DNA from: Actinorugispora endophytica
GTDB lineage: Bacteria; Actinomycetota; Actinomycetes; Streptosporangiales; Streptosporangiaceae
Direction of reading: 5' to 3'
Assembly: GCF_004363075.1 (NCBI RefSeq)
Contig: NZ_SNYN01000009.1
Coordinates: 57,010-121,009 of the forward strand
Length of the DNA: 64,000 bases
Below the pieces are notes generated by a model. That model had not been told where the DNA came from. It did not search any database and saw only the letters and a list, made by a program, of their open reading frames with translations. Shown one piece after another: positions 41,592-52,000 of the stretch; the first letter of the stretch is position 1; each line of letters opens with the position of its first letter. A program made the position numbers and the translations under genes.

Positions 41592-41747
41592 GGAAGCTCC
41601 GGCGCGGGGTGATTCGCGCACCGGTGCCTCGGTGGCCTTTCGGCCTCCTGTCGTGCGGATCGCGGGGTCACGGCGGGCGGCGACGGCGGGTGGGGGTCGG
41701 GGCCGCGCCCATGATGTCCGTCGCGTGAGGGTTCCGTTGACGGTCGT

Positions 41748-41789
41748 GGGCTTTCTGCCCTTTCCGGCCCCGAAACGGGCGGAAAGCCC
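41748..41789. repeat. dispersed palindrome, family B (copy 2)
   Basis: GGGCTTTCTGCCC (41748-41760) and GGGCGGAAAGCCC (41777-41789) pair with one G-U. The loop CCGGCCCCGAAAC and the trailing AAGACCG match the copy at 19194-19235. It lies in the 282-bp gap between ptsH and the glycosidase gene and may terminate the PTS operon. The rest of the gap shows no gene. Confidence 0.85.
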
Positions 41790-41873
41790 AAGACCGGCAA
41801 TGAAACCCTCGTGGACCGGGAAGCTCAGTAGGGTGGCCATCCGGCCCCATCCCTCTCGACGGAAACCGAGCCC

Positions 41874-43538
<1,665 letters not shown>

Positions 43539-43623
43539 CCCGAGCGCGGGTACCGGAGGCCGGGTCTGGTACGGCACCGGGAACTGGTCGGTGCGGGTCA
43601 CCGCGATGCCCGGGAATGGGAAA

Positions 43624-43659
43624 GCGCCCCCGGACCTGGAATTCCAGGTCCGGGGGCGC
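43624..43659. terminator. 36-bp perfect palindrome between convergent genes
   Basis: The palindrome is perfect across 36 bp, centred on the EcoRI site GGAATTCC, with arms rich in GGCGCCCCC-like sequence. It lies between the GH3 gene and the His-rich lipoprotein gene, which point toward each other. Confidence 0.9.
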
Positions 43660-43715
43660 CGTGCCGGTGATGGGCGCCGCGGGAGGGGGAGGGAGCGGCA
43701 CCCGGAAGCCGGCGG

Positions 43716-45065
43716 TCAGTGGTCGTGCCCGTCCTCCTCGTGGCCGTGCCCGTCCTCTTCGCCCTCGTGGTCCGCGTGGCCTTCCTCGTCTTCGTGGTCG
43801 TGTCCGGCCTCCTCGTCCTCGTGCCCGCTGTCCAGGGCGGCCAGGCCGACCACGGCGAGGTCGTGCGGGGAGAGGTCCAGGAGCTGGTTCCGCTCGACCG
43901 CCAGACCGTCGCCGGAGACGGAGACCTCGACGAGCTCCCCGGTGGCCGGGTTGGTCAGGTAGACGTGGTTCTCGCCGACCGCGATCGCGGCGCGGCCGTC
44001 CTCCGGGGCGAACCCGCCGGTGGCCTCGACGCTGTGCGCGATCTCGCCGGTCTCGGGGTCGACGGAGTGCAGGACGCCGTCGGCAGTCAGCACCAGGCCC
44101 CGAATCCAGTACGGGTCCCAGGCGATCGCGGCGACGGTGCCCGGCACGGCGACCTCGGTCGCGGTGTCGTCGTGGGTGTCGATCAGCACGACGGACTCGT
44201 CGGAGTAGTCGCCGAGCACGACCTCCTGGTCCGGGGCCCCGGCGATCGAGGTGACGCGCCCGCCGTCCGCGCCGGCGGGGGAGGCGATCTTGACGGCCTC
44301 CCACTCGCCGTCGTGCCCGGTGACCTCCAGCACGCCGTCGGCGCAGCCGAACAGCGCGGTCGCCTCGGCGGTCGCCGCCGCTCCCGCCGCGTCCGGGCAG
44401 TCGGCGAACTCGTGCTCCACCGCGCCGTCCTCGGCGAGGACCCGCACGCCGTTGTCGTCACCGAGTCCCACGACCAGGTCGTGCCCGACCGGAACGGCGG
44501 AGCCCGCGCCGTCGGCGCCGGTCTCCACGGTCGCCTCCGCGGCGAATTCGGCGGGGGCCTCCGAGCCGTCGAGGGCGAACACGGAGACGGCTCCGTCGCC
44601 GTGGGAGAGGACCGCCGCGTGGCCGTCGTGCACGACGACGCCTCCGGGGGCCGCGATGGTCTGAGCCCCGTCCACCAGCGCCGGTTCGACCGGCTTGGGG
44701 TCCGCGTGGCCGCCGTGCGCCTCGTACCGGATCCCGGCGTCCAGGAGCTGGACGGTGTCGTCGCCCTCCTGGGCCAGCAGGACCAGCGTCCCGTCGGCGG
44801 TCACGGGGGTGAGCCGGGCCGGCCCCGCGCCCTCCACGGTGCCGACCGTCTCACCGGTGGCGACGTCGATGACGGTGGCGGTCCCGCTGTCCGCGTCGGA
44901 CACCACGAGCCGCGGCAGGACGGCGCCGTGGGAAGCCTCCCGCTCGGGCCAGGAGGTCTCGGCCTCCGGGGCGGCCTCGTCCTCCGGGGTGTCCCGCGCG
45001 TCGCCGCAGGCGCTCGCCAGCAGGGCGACGGAGAGCAGAGACGCGGCAAGCGCAGTCCCGCGCAT
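43716..45065 (-). CDS. His-rich beta-propeller lipoprotein, putative zinc chaperone (AztD-like)
   Basis: The protein has 449 residues. The signal peptide has lipobox LASAC (Cys20). Residues about 50-400 are repeated beta-strand units like a propeller. The C-terminal 40 residues are Asp/Glu/His-rich (HDHEDEEGHADHEG and more), a metal-binding tail. It resembles AztD-type periplasmic zinc chaperones, but no AztABC transporter is adjacent. ATG 45065 has AGAGGAAG upstream; the earlier TTG 45080 would include it. A Zur-like site sits 16 bp before the start. Confidence 0.82.
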   Translation of the reverse strand: MRGTALAASLLSVALLASACGDARDTPEDEAAPEAETSWPEREASHGAVLPRLVVSDADSGTATVIDVATGETVGTVEGAGPARLTPVTADGTLVLLAQEGDDTVQLLDAGIRYEAHGGHADPKPVEPALVDGAQTIAAPGGVVVHDGHAAVLSHGDGAVSVFALDGSEAPAEFAAEATVETGADGAGSAVPVGHDLVVGLGDDNGVRVLAEDGAVEHEFADCPDAAGAAATAEATALFGCADGVLEVTGHDGEWEAVKIASPAGADGGRVTSIAGAPDQEVVLGDYSDESVVLIDTHDDTATEVAVPGTVAAIAWDPYWIRGLVLTADGVLHSVDPETGEIAHSVEATGGFAPEDGRAAIAVGENHVYLTNPATGELVEVSVSGDGLAVERNQLLDLSPHDLAVVGLAALDSGHEDEEAGHDHEDEEGHADHEGEEDGHGHEEDGHDH

Positions 45066-45080
45066 GGCACTTCCTCTCAA

Positions 45081-45097
45081 ATGAAAACCGTTTTCAT
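45081..45097 (-). promoter_or_regulatory. Zur-type operator
   Basis: ATGAAAACCGTTTTCAT is a 7-3-7 inverted repeat close to the actinobacterial Zur box (TGAAAATCATTTTCA). On the minus strand TATGAT at about 45106-45111 and ATGACA at about 45131-45136 form a promoter with 19 bp spacing, so the operator would overlap the transcription start and repress when zinc is plentiful. Confidence 0.85.
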
Positions 45098-45235
45098 TCT
45101 TATATCATATGTCCCCTTATCTGCTGTTTGTCATTGATCTCGGCGCACGGCGCTCGGTGCCCGCCGAGGTGGGTTGCCAGGGAAGCGCGGACGCCTGCGG
45201 CCGCCGGCCGCGGGCGTCCGCCCGGTCGAACGGGG

Positions 45236-46432
45236 TCAGGAGAAGCGCTTGATCTCCCGGCGGGCCAGCGAGCGCAGGTGCACCTCGTCGGGGCCGTCGA
45301 AGATCCGCATCGCGCGGGCGCCCGCGTACATCTCCGCGAGGGGGAAGTCGTCGCTCACCCCGGCGCCGCCGTGCACCTGGATGGCGCGGTCGATGACCGC
45401 CTCCGCGGCCCGGGGCGCCGCCACCTTGATCGCGGCGATCTCGTTGCGCGCGGCCTTGGCGCCGTACTCGTCGATCATCCAGGCGGTTTTGAGCACCAGG
45501 AGGCGGGCCTGGTCGAGGGCCAGCCGCGACTCGGCGATCTGCTGCTGGACCACCCCCTGCTCCGCCAGCGGCCTGCCGAAGGCGATCCGGCCGGTGGCGC
45601 GGCGGACCATCAGCTCCAGCGCCCTCTCGGCCTTGCCGAGGACCCGCATGCAGTGGTGGACGCGCCCCGGGCCGAGGCGGGCCTGGGAGATCATGAAGCC
45701 GTCGCCCTCCCCGGCGACCAGGTTCGTCGCGGGTACCCGGACGTCGGTGAACGTGACCTCGCAGTGGCCCTCCTGGTCCTGGTAGCCGAAGACCGGAAGC
45801 GCGCGCACGACCTCCACCCCCGGGGTGTCGCGCGGGACCAGGACCATCGACTGCTGCCGGTGGGGCGGGCCGTCCGGATCGGTCTTCCCCATCACGATGA
45901 GGATCTCGCAGCGGGGGTCCGAGAGGCCGCTGATCCACCACTTGCGGCCGTTGACCACGTACTCGTCGCCGTCGCGGACGATCGAGGTGGCGATGTTGGT
46001 GGCGTCGGAGGAGGCGACGCCGGGCTCGGTCATCGCGAAGGCCGACCGGATCCGTCCCTCCAGAAGCGGCTCCAGCCACCGTTCGCGCTGCTCGGGGGTG
46101 CCGAACATGTGCAGCACCTCCATGTTCCCGGTGTCCGGAGCCGAGCAGTTCAGCGCCTGCGGGGCCAGGTCGGAGCGGCCGGTGAGCTCGGCGAGCGGGG
46201 CGTAGTCGCTCACGCTGAGGCCGCCCGCCTCGGGCAGGAACAGATTCCACAGGCCGCGTCTGCGCGCCTCGGCCTTGAGGTCCTCCATCATCGGGGGAAG
46301 GTCGTGGTTGTCCGGACCGGCGTCGCGGCGCCAGGCGTGGTAGACGGGTTCGGCCGGGTAGACGTGCTCGTCCATGAACTCTTGGAGGTTGGCCAGGTAC
46401 TCCTGGGCCGTGGGGCTGAGAGCGAAGTCCAT
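45236..46432 (-). CDS. acyl-CoA dehydrogenase
   Basis: The protein has 398 residues. It is a flavoprotein of the ACAD10/11-like bacterial group: FAMTEPGVASSDATN (FAD/substrate), KWWISG, VQVHGGAG-like IQVHGGAGVSDDF and RIFDGPDEVH. It oxidises a CoA thioester whose chain is not determinable. ATG 46432 is well placed; the ORF extending to 46696 is a shadow. It is divergent from a HAD gene with a 14-bp palindrome between them. Confidence 0.92.
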   Translation of the reverse strand: MDFALSPTAQEYLANLQEFMDEHVYPAEPVYHAWRRDAGPDNHDLPPMMEDLKAEARRRGLWNLFLPEAGGLSVSDYAPLAELTGRSDLAPQALNCSAPDTGNMEVLHMFGTPEQRERWLEPLLEGRIRSAFAMTEPGVASSDATNIATSIVRDGDEYVVNGRKWWISGLSDPRCEILIVMGKTDPDGPPHRQQSMVLVPRDTPGVEVVRALPVFGYQDQEGHCEVTFTDVRVPATNLVAGEGDGFMISQARLGPGRVHHCMRVLGKAERALELMVRRATGRIAFGRPLAEQGVVQQQIAESRLALDQARLLVLKTAWMIDEYGAKAARNEIAAIKVAAPRAAEAVIDRAIQVHGGAGVSDDFPLAEMYAGARAMRIFDGPDEVHLRSLARREIKRFS

Positions 46433-46451
46433 GAGCCGAGTATGACACCTG

Positions 46452-46465
46452 ACCGACCGGTCGGT
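46452..46465. promoter_or_regulatory. TetR-type operator candidate
   Basis: ACCGACCGGTCGGT is a perfect 14-bp palindrome, 20 bp upstream of the acyl-CoA dehydrogenase start. Similar sites serve TetR/AcrR repressors of acyl-CoA catabolism. No TetR gene is in the window. Confidence 0.6.
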
Positions 46466-46598
46466 ACCTTTGGGGGCGGATCGGGCGGACACGGCGCGGA
46501 CCCCGCGAACAGGATGCGCGCGAGGGGGTTCGCGACACGCTCCGCAGGGAAAAACCACCGCCCCGGTCAAAGGGGACGGGACGCTTGGAGGCGATCGA

Positions 46599-47255
46599 AT
46601 GGTTCGGAGCTGCAGCGGGATCATCACCGACTGGGGCGGCGTGCTGACCACGCCGCTGCCCGAGACGATCACCGCCTGGCTGGAGGCGGACGGCATCGAC
46701 CACGGCGTCTACCGCGACGTCATGCGCACCTGGGTGCGGGCCGCCTACGACGGGGGCGCGCTCAACCCGATCCACGCGTTGGAGCGGGGAGAAGTGGAGA
46801 CGCGCGAGTTCGAGCGGCTGCTCGCCGCCGAACTGCGCCTGGCCGACGGCGGGCCGGTTCCCGCAGAAGGGCTCATCACCCGGATGTTCTCCGGGTTCCT
46901 GCCGATCGAGGAGATGTACGCGGCGCTGCGCGAGGCGCGCGGACAGGGCGTCCGCACCTGCCTGCTCTCCAACTCCTGGGGCAACGGCTACCCCCGGGAC
47001 AGGTTCTCCGAGACCTTCGACGGGGTGGTGATCTCCGGGGAGGTGGGGATGCGCAAGCCCGAGCCGGAGATCTTCCTGCACGCCCTGGAGCTGGTCGGCC
47101 TGGAGGCGCGGGACTGCGTCTTCGTCGACGACATCGAGCACAACGTCGCGGCGGCCACCGAGCTCGGCATGGTCGGCATCCTGCACCGCGACCCGACCGA
47201 GACCCGGATCCGGTTGGAGGAGGCCTGTGGGATCCGGCTGACCGCGCTGCTCTGA
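46599..47255 (+). CDS. HAD-IA family hydrolase
   Basis: The protein has 218 residues. Motif I is TDWGGVLTTPL, with the nucleophile Asp kept but Gly in place of the second Asp, as in epoxide-hydrolase-type N-terminal phosphatases. LLSNSWGN (motif II), RKPEPEIFL and FVDDIEHNV follow. GGAGG precedes ATG 46599. In animals ACAD10 fuses a HAD of this type with an acyl-CoA dehydrogenase; here the two are divergent neighbours, which hints at a shared pathway. Confidence 0.87.
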   Translation: MVRSCSGIITDWGGVLTTPLPETITAWLEADGIDHGVYRDVMRTWVRAAYDGGALNPIHALERGEVETREFERLLAAELRLADGGPVPAEGLITRMFSGFLPIEEMYAALREARGQGVRTCLLSNSWGNGYPRDRFSETFDGVVISGEVGMRKPEPEIFLHALELVGLEARDCVFVDDIEHNVAAATELGMVGILHRDPTETRIRLEEACGIRLTALL

Positions 47256-47363
47256 CCGGTCGTGGCGCGTCCTCACGGCGGTGCGGTGTGCGCGGGCGCC
47301 GCGGTCCTTTGGCAGACTCTGACTCGCTGTTCCACGTCCGACCGCCGAATTGACGAGTGACCG

Positions 47364-47798
47364 ATGCGCATCTACCTGCCGAGCACCCTCACCGCAGTCG
47401 CCCTTGCCCTGACCGAGGGGGAGTTCCGGGGCGGCCCGCGCGCCGCCTACGCGGTGACGCCCGCCCTGCGCGCGCGGTACGGCGACGACGAGGAGGAGCT
47501 GGAGTACGCCGCGCTGAGCGCGGCGGCGGACGCCTCGGCGCTCCTGCTGGCCGCCGCGCCCGACGAGCCGGCCCGCCGCGTGGTGATCGCCGCGGAGCTG
47601 CCCGACGCGGTGGTCCGCCCCGCCGCCGACCCCGGTTCCCCCGCGGAGGTCGTGGTCGAGGCGGCGGTCCCGCTCAAGCGCGTCGCCTCCGCGCACGTCG
47701 ACGACGAGGCCGCGGCCGCCGACGTCGCCGCGGGCCGCGGCGAGGACCACGAGCTCCTGTGGTACGCCACCCAGGAGCTGAGGTACCTGGTGGGCTAG
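47364..47798 (+). CDS. DUF6912 family protein
   Basis: The protein has 144 residues, starting MRIYLPSTL and containing AAYAVTPALRARYGDD and EELEYAALSAAA, the signature of an actinobacterial family without assigned function. It is soluble with no metal motif. The start is ATG 47364; no strong Shine-Dalgarno is present. It lies between two HAD genes. Confidence 0.85.
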   Translation: MRIYLPSTLTAVALALTEGEFRGGPRAAYAVTPALRARYGDDEEELEYAALSAAADASALLLAAAPDEPARRVVIAAELPDAVVRPAADPGSPAEVVVEAAVPLKRVASAHVDDEAAAADVAAGRGEDHELLWYATQELRYLVG

Positions 47799-47897
47799 GG
47801 AGTCCGGGCGCGGGGACGGGGCCCGCCGGCGCCGCCGTGCCCGATCCGCGGCCGCTTTGATGGGGAGGCGGGGCCGTGCGGCAATATAGGCGTATAC

Positions 47898-48653
47898 ATG
47901 TCTGTGACGGTTTCCTCCCGTCCCTCCCGCGACAAGGAGCCCCCCATCAGCCGGTTGGTGTTGTGGAATATCGACCTCACCCTCGTCGACGTCGCCCAGG
48001 TGACGCGCGCGGCCTACGCCGACGCCTTCGAGGAGGTGACCGGTGTTCCGCTGGTCTATCTGGCCCCCGCCGCGGGGCGGACGGACTCCGAGCTCTTCTT
48101 CGACTTCGCCGCGCGCAACGACGTGGACGACGCGGACGAGACGCTGCTGCCGCACTTCATCGAGGCCCTCGGCGCGGCGTTCGGCAGGCGCCGCGACCTG
48201 CTCACCACCAAGGGGCGGATGATGCCCGGCGCGGCCGACGCCCTCGACGCGCTCGTGCGCCTTCCCGACACCGTGCAGACGGTCGTGACCGGCACGATCA
48301 TGCCGAACGCGACCGCAAAGCTCGCGGCGTTCGGGTTGGACGGCCGCCTCGACCTGAGCATCGGCGGGTTCGGCTCCGAGCACTACCCCAAGGCCAGCCT
48401 CATCCAGTTCACCCGGATGCGGGCCGAGGAGGCGTACGCGCGCGCGTTCGCCGAGGACCGGACGGTGTACGTCACCGATTCCGCGCGCGACGTCGAGGCC
48501 GCCCGGATCGGCAGGGTGCGGCCGGTCGCCGTGGTCAGCGGCTCCTCCACGGAGTCCCAGCTACGCGCGGCGGGTGCCCGCCACGTCCTCTCCGACCTCA
48601 CCGACCCGGCCGCGGTGGTCGCGGCGGTGCGCGCGGCCACCGATGGGGGCTGA
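47898..48653 (+). CDS. HAD-family protein with Asn in place of the nucleophile
   Basis: The protein has 251 residues. Motif I reads LVLWNIDLTLVD, where the usual DxD is NxD, so the phosphorylated Asp is missing. Motif II TVVTGTI, a Lys in YPKASLIQ and an acidic VTDSARDVEAA motif are kept. Such a protein may be a non-catalytic binder or a weak enzyme. ATG 47898 lacks an evident ribosome site and may be leaderless. Confidence 0.83.
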   Translation: MSVTVSSRPSRDKEPPISRLVLWNIDLTLVDVAQVTRAAYADAFEEVTGVPLVYLAPAAGRTDSELFFDFAARNDVDDADETLLPHFIEALGAAFGRRRDLLTTKGRMMPGAADALDALVRLPDTVQTVVTGTIMPNATAKLAAFGLDGRLDLSIGGFGSEHYPKASLIQFTRMRAEEAYARAFAEDRTVYVTDSARDVEAARIGRVRPVAVVSGSSTESQLRAAGARHVLSDLTDPAAVVAAVRAATDGG

Positions 48654-49025
48654 ACATCCGCGGGTCAACCCCGGACCGGCGGTTGTCCGGATATGGTCTG
48701 AGCCGTGGCCCCGCCGCGGTTCGCGGCCTATGGTCGTGAATTGCGGCCGCACAGCCGGAAACGCACTCTTAACGGGTGAAACACACTGTTGACCAAGTCG
48801 CTCGCTGTTGCCCTCTGTGAACCACAGTAGCCTTGGAGCGGGACGCGGACCGGACGACGGAGTCCTGTCCACGCGCCCCGACCTGTGCGCACGGGCCGCA
48901 GGTCGTCAGATCCGCCCAGGGCCGATCCGACCCCCCTTGACAAATCTTCACGACCCGCATCATTCGGTGTCACCGGGTAGGTGCGGACCCAACCCCCGAC
49001 GACTCACAAAGGAGTGAGATCGCGA
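48654..49025 (+). promoter_or_regulatory. promoter region of the NAD-glutamate dehydrogenase gene
   Basis: This 372-bp gap holds an exact TTGACA at 48937-48942, followed after 17 bp by a weak TCATTC (48960-48965), about 60 bp upstream of the start codon. A CTGTG-AAC-CACAG inverted repeat lies at 48815-48827. No gene is visible. Confidence 0.5.
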
Positions 49026-52000
49026 ATGTCAGGGCAACTTGACGCGGCCAAGGACCAACTGCTGATCGACGCCGTCCAGTACTGGTCGGACTCGGCGGAG
49101 CCGCCGACCGACCGGGACAGGTTCGAGCGCTTCCTGCGGTTGTACTACCGGCACGTCGCTCCCGAGGAGCTCAAGGAACGCACCCCCGCGCAGATCGTGA
49201 TGCCCGCCCTCTCCCACTGGGACCTCGGCGAGCACCGGCCGCAGGGGCGCGCCAAGGTGCGCGCGCACACGCCCGGCGACGGCTGGGACACCGCGCACAG
49301 CGTCGTGGAGATCGTCACCGACGACGCGCCCTTCCTGGTCAGCTCGGTCACCATGCGCCTGGCCGACCGGGGAATCGGCGTCCGGCTGATCGTCCACCCC
49401 CAGTTGCGGGTGGAGCGCGACGTCACGGGCGGCATCGTCGAGATCGACCCGGACGAGTACACGCTGGAACCGCTGGCCGAGTCGTGGATGCACCTGGAGG
49501 TCGACCGCCAGGCCGACCCCGCGGTGCTCGAGGAGCTGGCGCGCGAGCTGGAGGACATCCTGGCGGACGTGCGCTACGTCGACGAGGACGCGGCCCGGAT
49601 GCGCCACAGCGCCCTCCTCCTGGCGGCCGAGGTCGACGCAGCCGCCGACACCCTCGTCTCCGGCGGCCTCGAGGCCGCCGAGGTCGGCGAGAGCGCGGAG
49701 TTCCTGCGCTGGGCGGCCGACCGGCACTTCACCTTCATGGGCTACCGGGAGTACGAGCTCGTCACCGACGAGCAGGGCGGCGAAGGGCTGCGCGCCAAGG
49801 CCGGCACCGGCCTGGGCCTGCTGCGCCTCGACGCGACCGACCCCCACTCGTTCCGGCCGCTGCCCGGCGAAGCGCGCCGCAAGGCCCGCGAGCCGCACGT
49901 GCTGGTGCTCACCAAGGCCAACTCCAAGGCCACCGTGTACCGGCCCAAGTACCTGGACTACATCGGCGTCAAGAAGTTCGACGCGCGGGGGCGGGTCATC
50001 GGGGAGCGCCGCTTCCTCGGGCTGTTCACGCACGAGGCGACGACCGCCGCGATCGACCAGATCCCCATCCTCAAGCGCAAGCAGGCCGACGTTCTGGAGC
50101 TGTCCGGGTTCGAACCGGACAGCTACGACGGCAGGGAGGTCGCCGAGGTCCTGGCGGGCTTCCCCCGCGAGGAGCTCTTCCAGATGCCGGTGCCCGAGCT
50201 CCACGAGATCGTGCTGGGCGTGCTGCGCCTGCGCGAGCGCCGCGGCACCAAGCTCTTCCTGCGCCGCGACGCCTACAGCCGGTACATGTCGTGCCTGGTC
50301 TACATGCCGCGCGACCGCTACACCACCAAGGTGCGCCTGGCCGTCCAGGAGGTGCTGTCCAGGGCGTTCAAGGGCGCCACGATGGACCACAACGTCATGG
50401 TCGGCTCGGCCCCGCTGGCCCGGCTCTACATCGTGGTGCGCGCCGAGAAGGGCACCGCGCTCGCGGGCTACGACCACGCCTCGCTCGAGGCCGAGGTCGC
50501 CAGGGCCACCCGCTCGTGGAACGACGACTTCGCCGCGGAGCTGGCCGCCCGCTTCGGGTCGGTGCGCGCCAGCGAACTGCTGAGCGCCTACGGGGACGCC
50601 TTCCCCGAGAGCTACAAGGTGGACGTCCCGGCCTCCCTCGCCGTGGACGACGTCGCGGGGATCGACCGGCTCGGCCCCGACGACCTCGCGATCCGGCTCT
50701 ACCGCCCCGAGGGCCTGCTGCCGGGCGAGTGGCGCTGCAAGGTGTACCGCACCGGCGCGCCCGTCTCGCTGTCCCAGGCGCTGCCGCTGCTGGAGCACAT
50801 GGGCCTGGAGATCGTCGACGAGTGGCCGTACGGCCTGGAGCGCGCGGACGACGACGGCGAGCGGCGCGAATGGGCCTGGATCTACGACTTCGGCCTCGCC
50901 GACCTGCCGGTGGACGAGACGGCGATGAGCAGGATCAGGCCCCTGTTCGAGGAGGCCTTCGTCGCGCTGTGGCGGGGGCGGGTCGAGTCCGACCGGTTCA
51001 ACGCCCTCGTCGTGCGCGGCGGGCTCGACTGGCGCCAGGTCACCATCCTGCGCGCCTACGCCAAGTACCTGCGCCAGACCGGCAGCACCTTCAGCCCCGA
51101 CTACGTCGCCGACGTGCTGGTCTCCCACACGCACATCGCCGGGCTGCTGGTCCGGCTGTTCGAGTCGCGGTTCGACCCGCGGCTGGAGACCGGCCGCTTC
51201 GAGCGCTCCGAGGGGATCACCGAGGAGATCCGCGGCGAACTCGACCTCGTGGACAGCCTCGACTCGGACCGCATCCTGCGCTCCTTCCTCGCGGCGGTCG
51301 AGGCGACCCTGCGCACCAACTACTTCCAGGAGGGGGGCGGCAAGCCCTACCTGGTCTACAAGCTGGACCCGCGGCGGATCCCGGGGCTGCCCGCGCCGCT
51401 GCCCAAGCTGGAGATGTTCGTCTACTCGCCCCGGGTCGAGGGCGTGCACCTGCGCTTCGGCACGGTCGCGCGCGGCGGTCTGCGCTGGTCGGACCGGCCC
51501 GAGGACTTCCGCACCGAGGTCCTGGGCCTGGTCAAGGCGCAGACGGTGAAGAACGCCGTCATCGTGCCCAGCGGCGCCAAGGGCGGGTTCGTGTGCAAGC
51601 GGCTGCCCTCCGGCGGCGACCGCGACGCCGTCATGGCCGAGGTGGTGTCCTGCTACCGGCAGTTCATCAGCGGCCTGCTGGACGTCACCGACAACATGGT
51701 CGAGGGCCGGATCAGCCACCCCCGCGACGTGGTCCGCTACGACGGGGACGACTCCTACCTGGTGGTCGCCGCGGACAAGGGGACGGCCACCTTCTCCGAC
51801 ATCGCCAACTCCATCGCGGCCGAGCGGGGCTTCTGGCTCGGCGACGCCTTCGCCTCCGGCGGCTCGGTCGGCTACGACCACAAGGCCATGGGCATCACCG
51901 CGCGGGGCGCCTGGGAGTCGGTCCGGTACCACTTCCGCGAGATGGGCGTGGACGTCCAGAACCAGGACTTCACGGCCGTGGGCATCGGCGACATGTCCGG

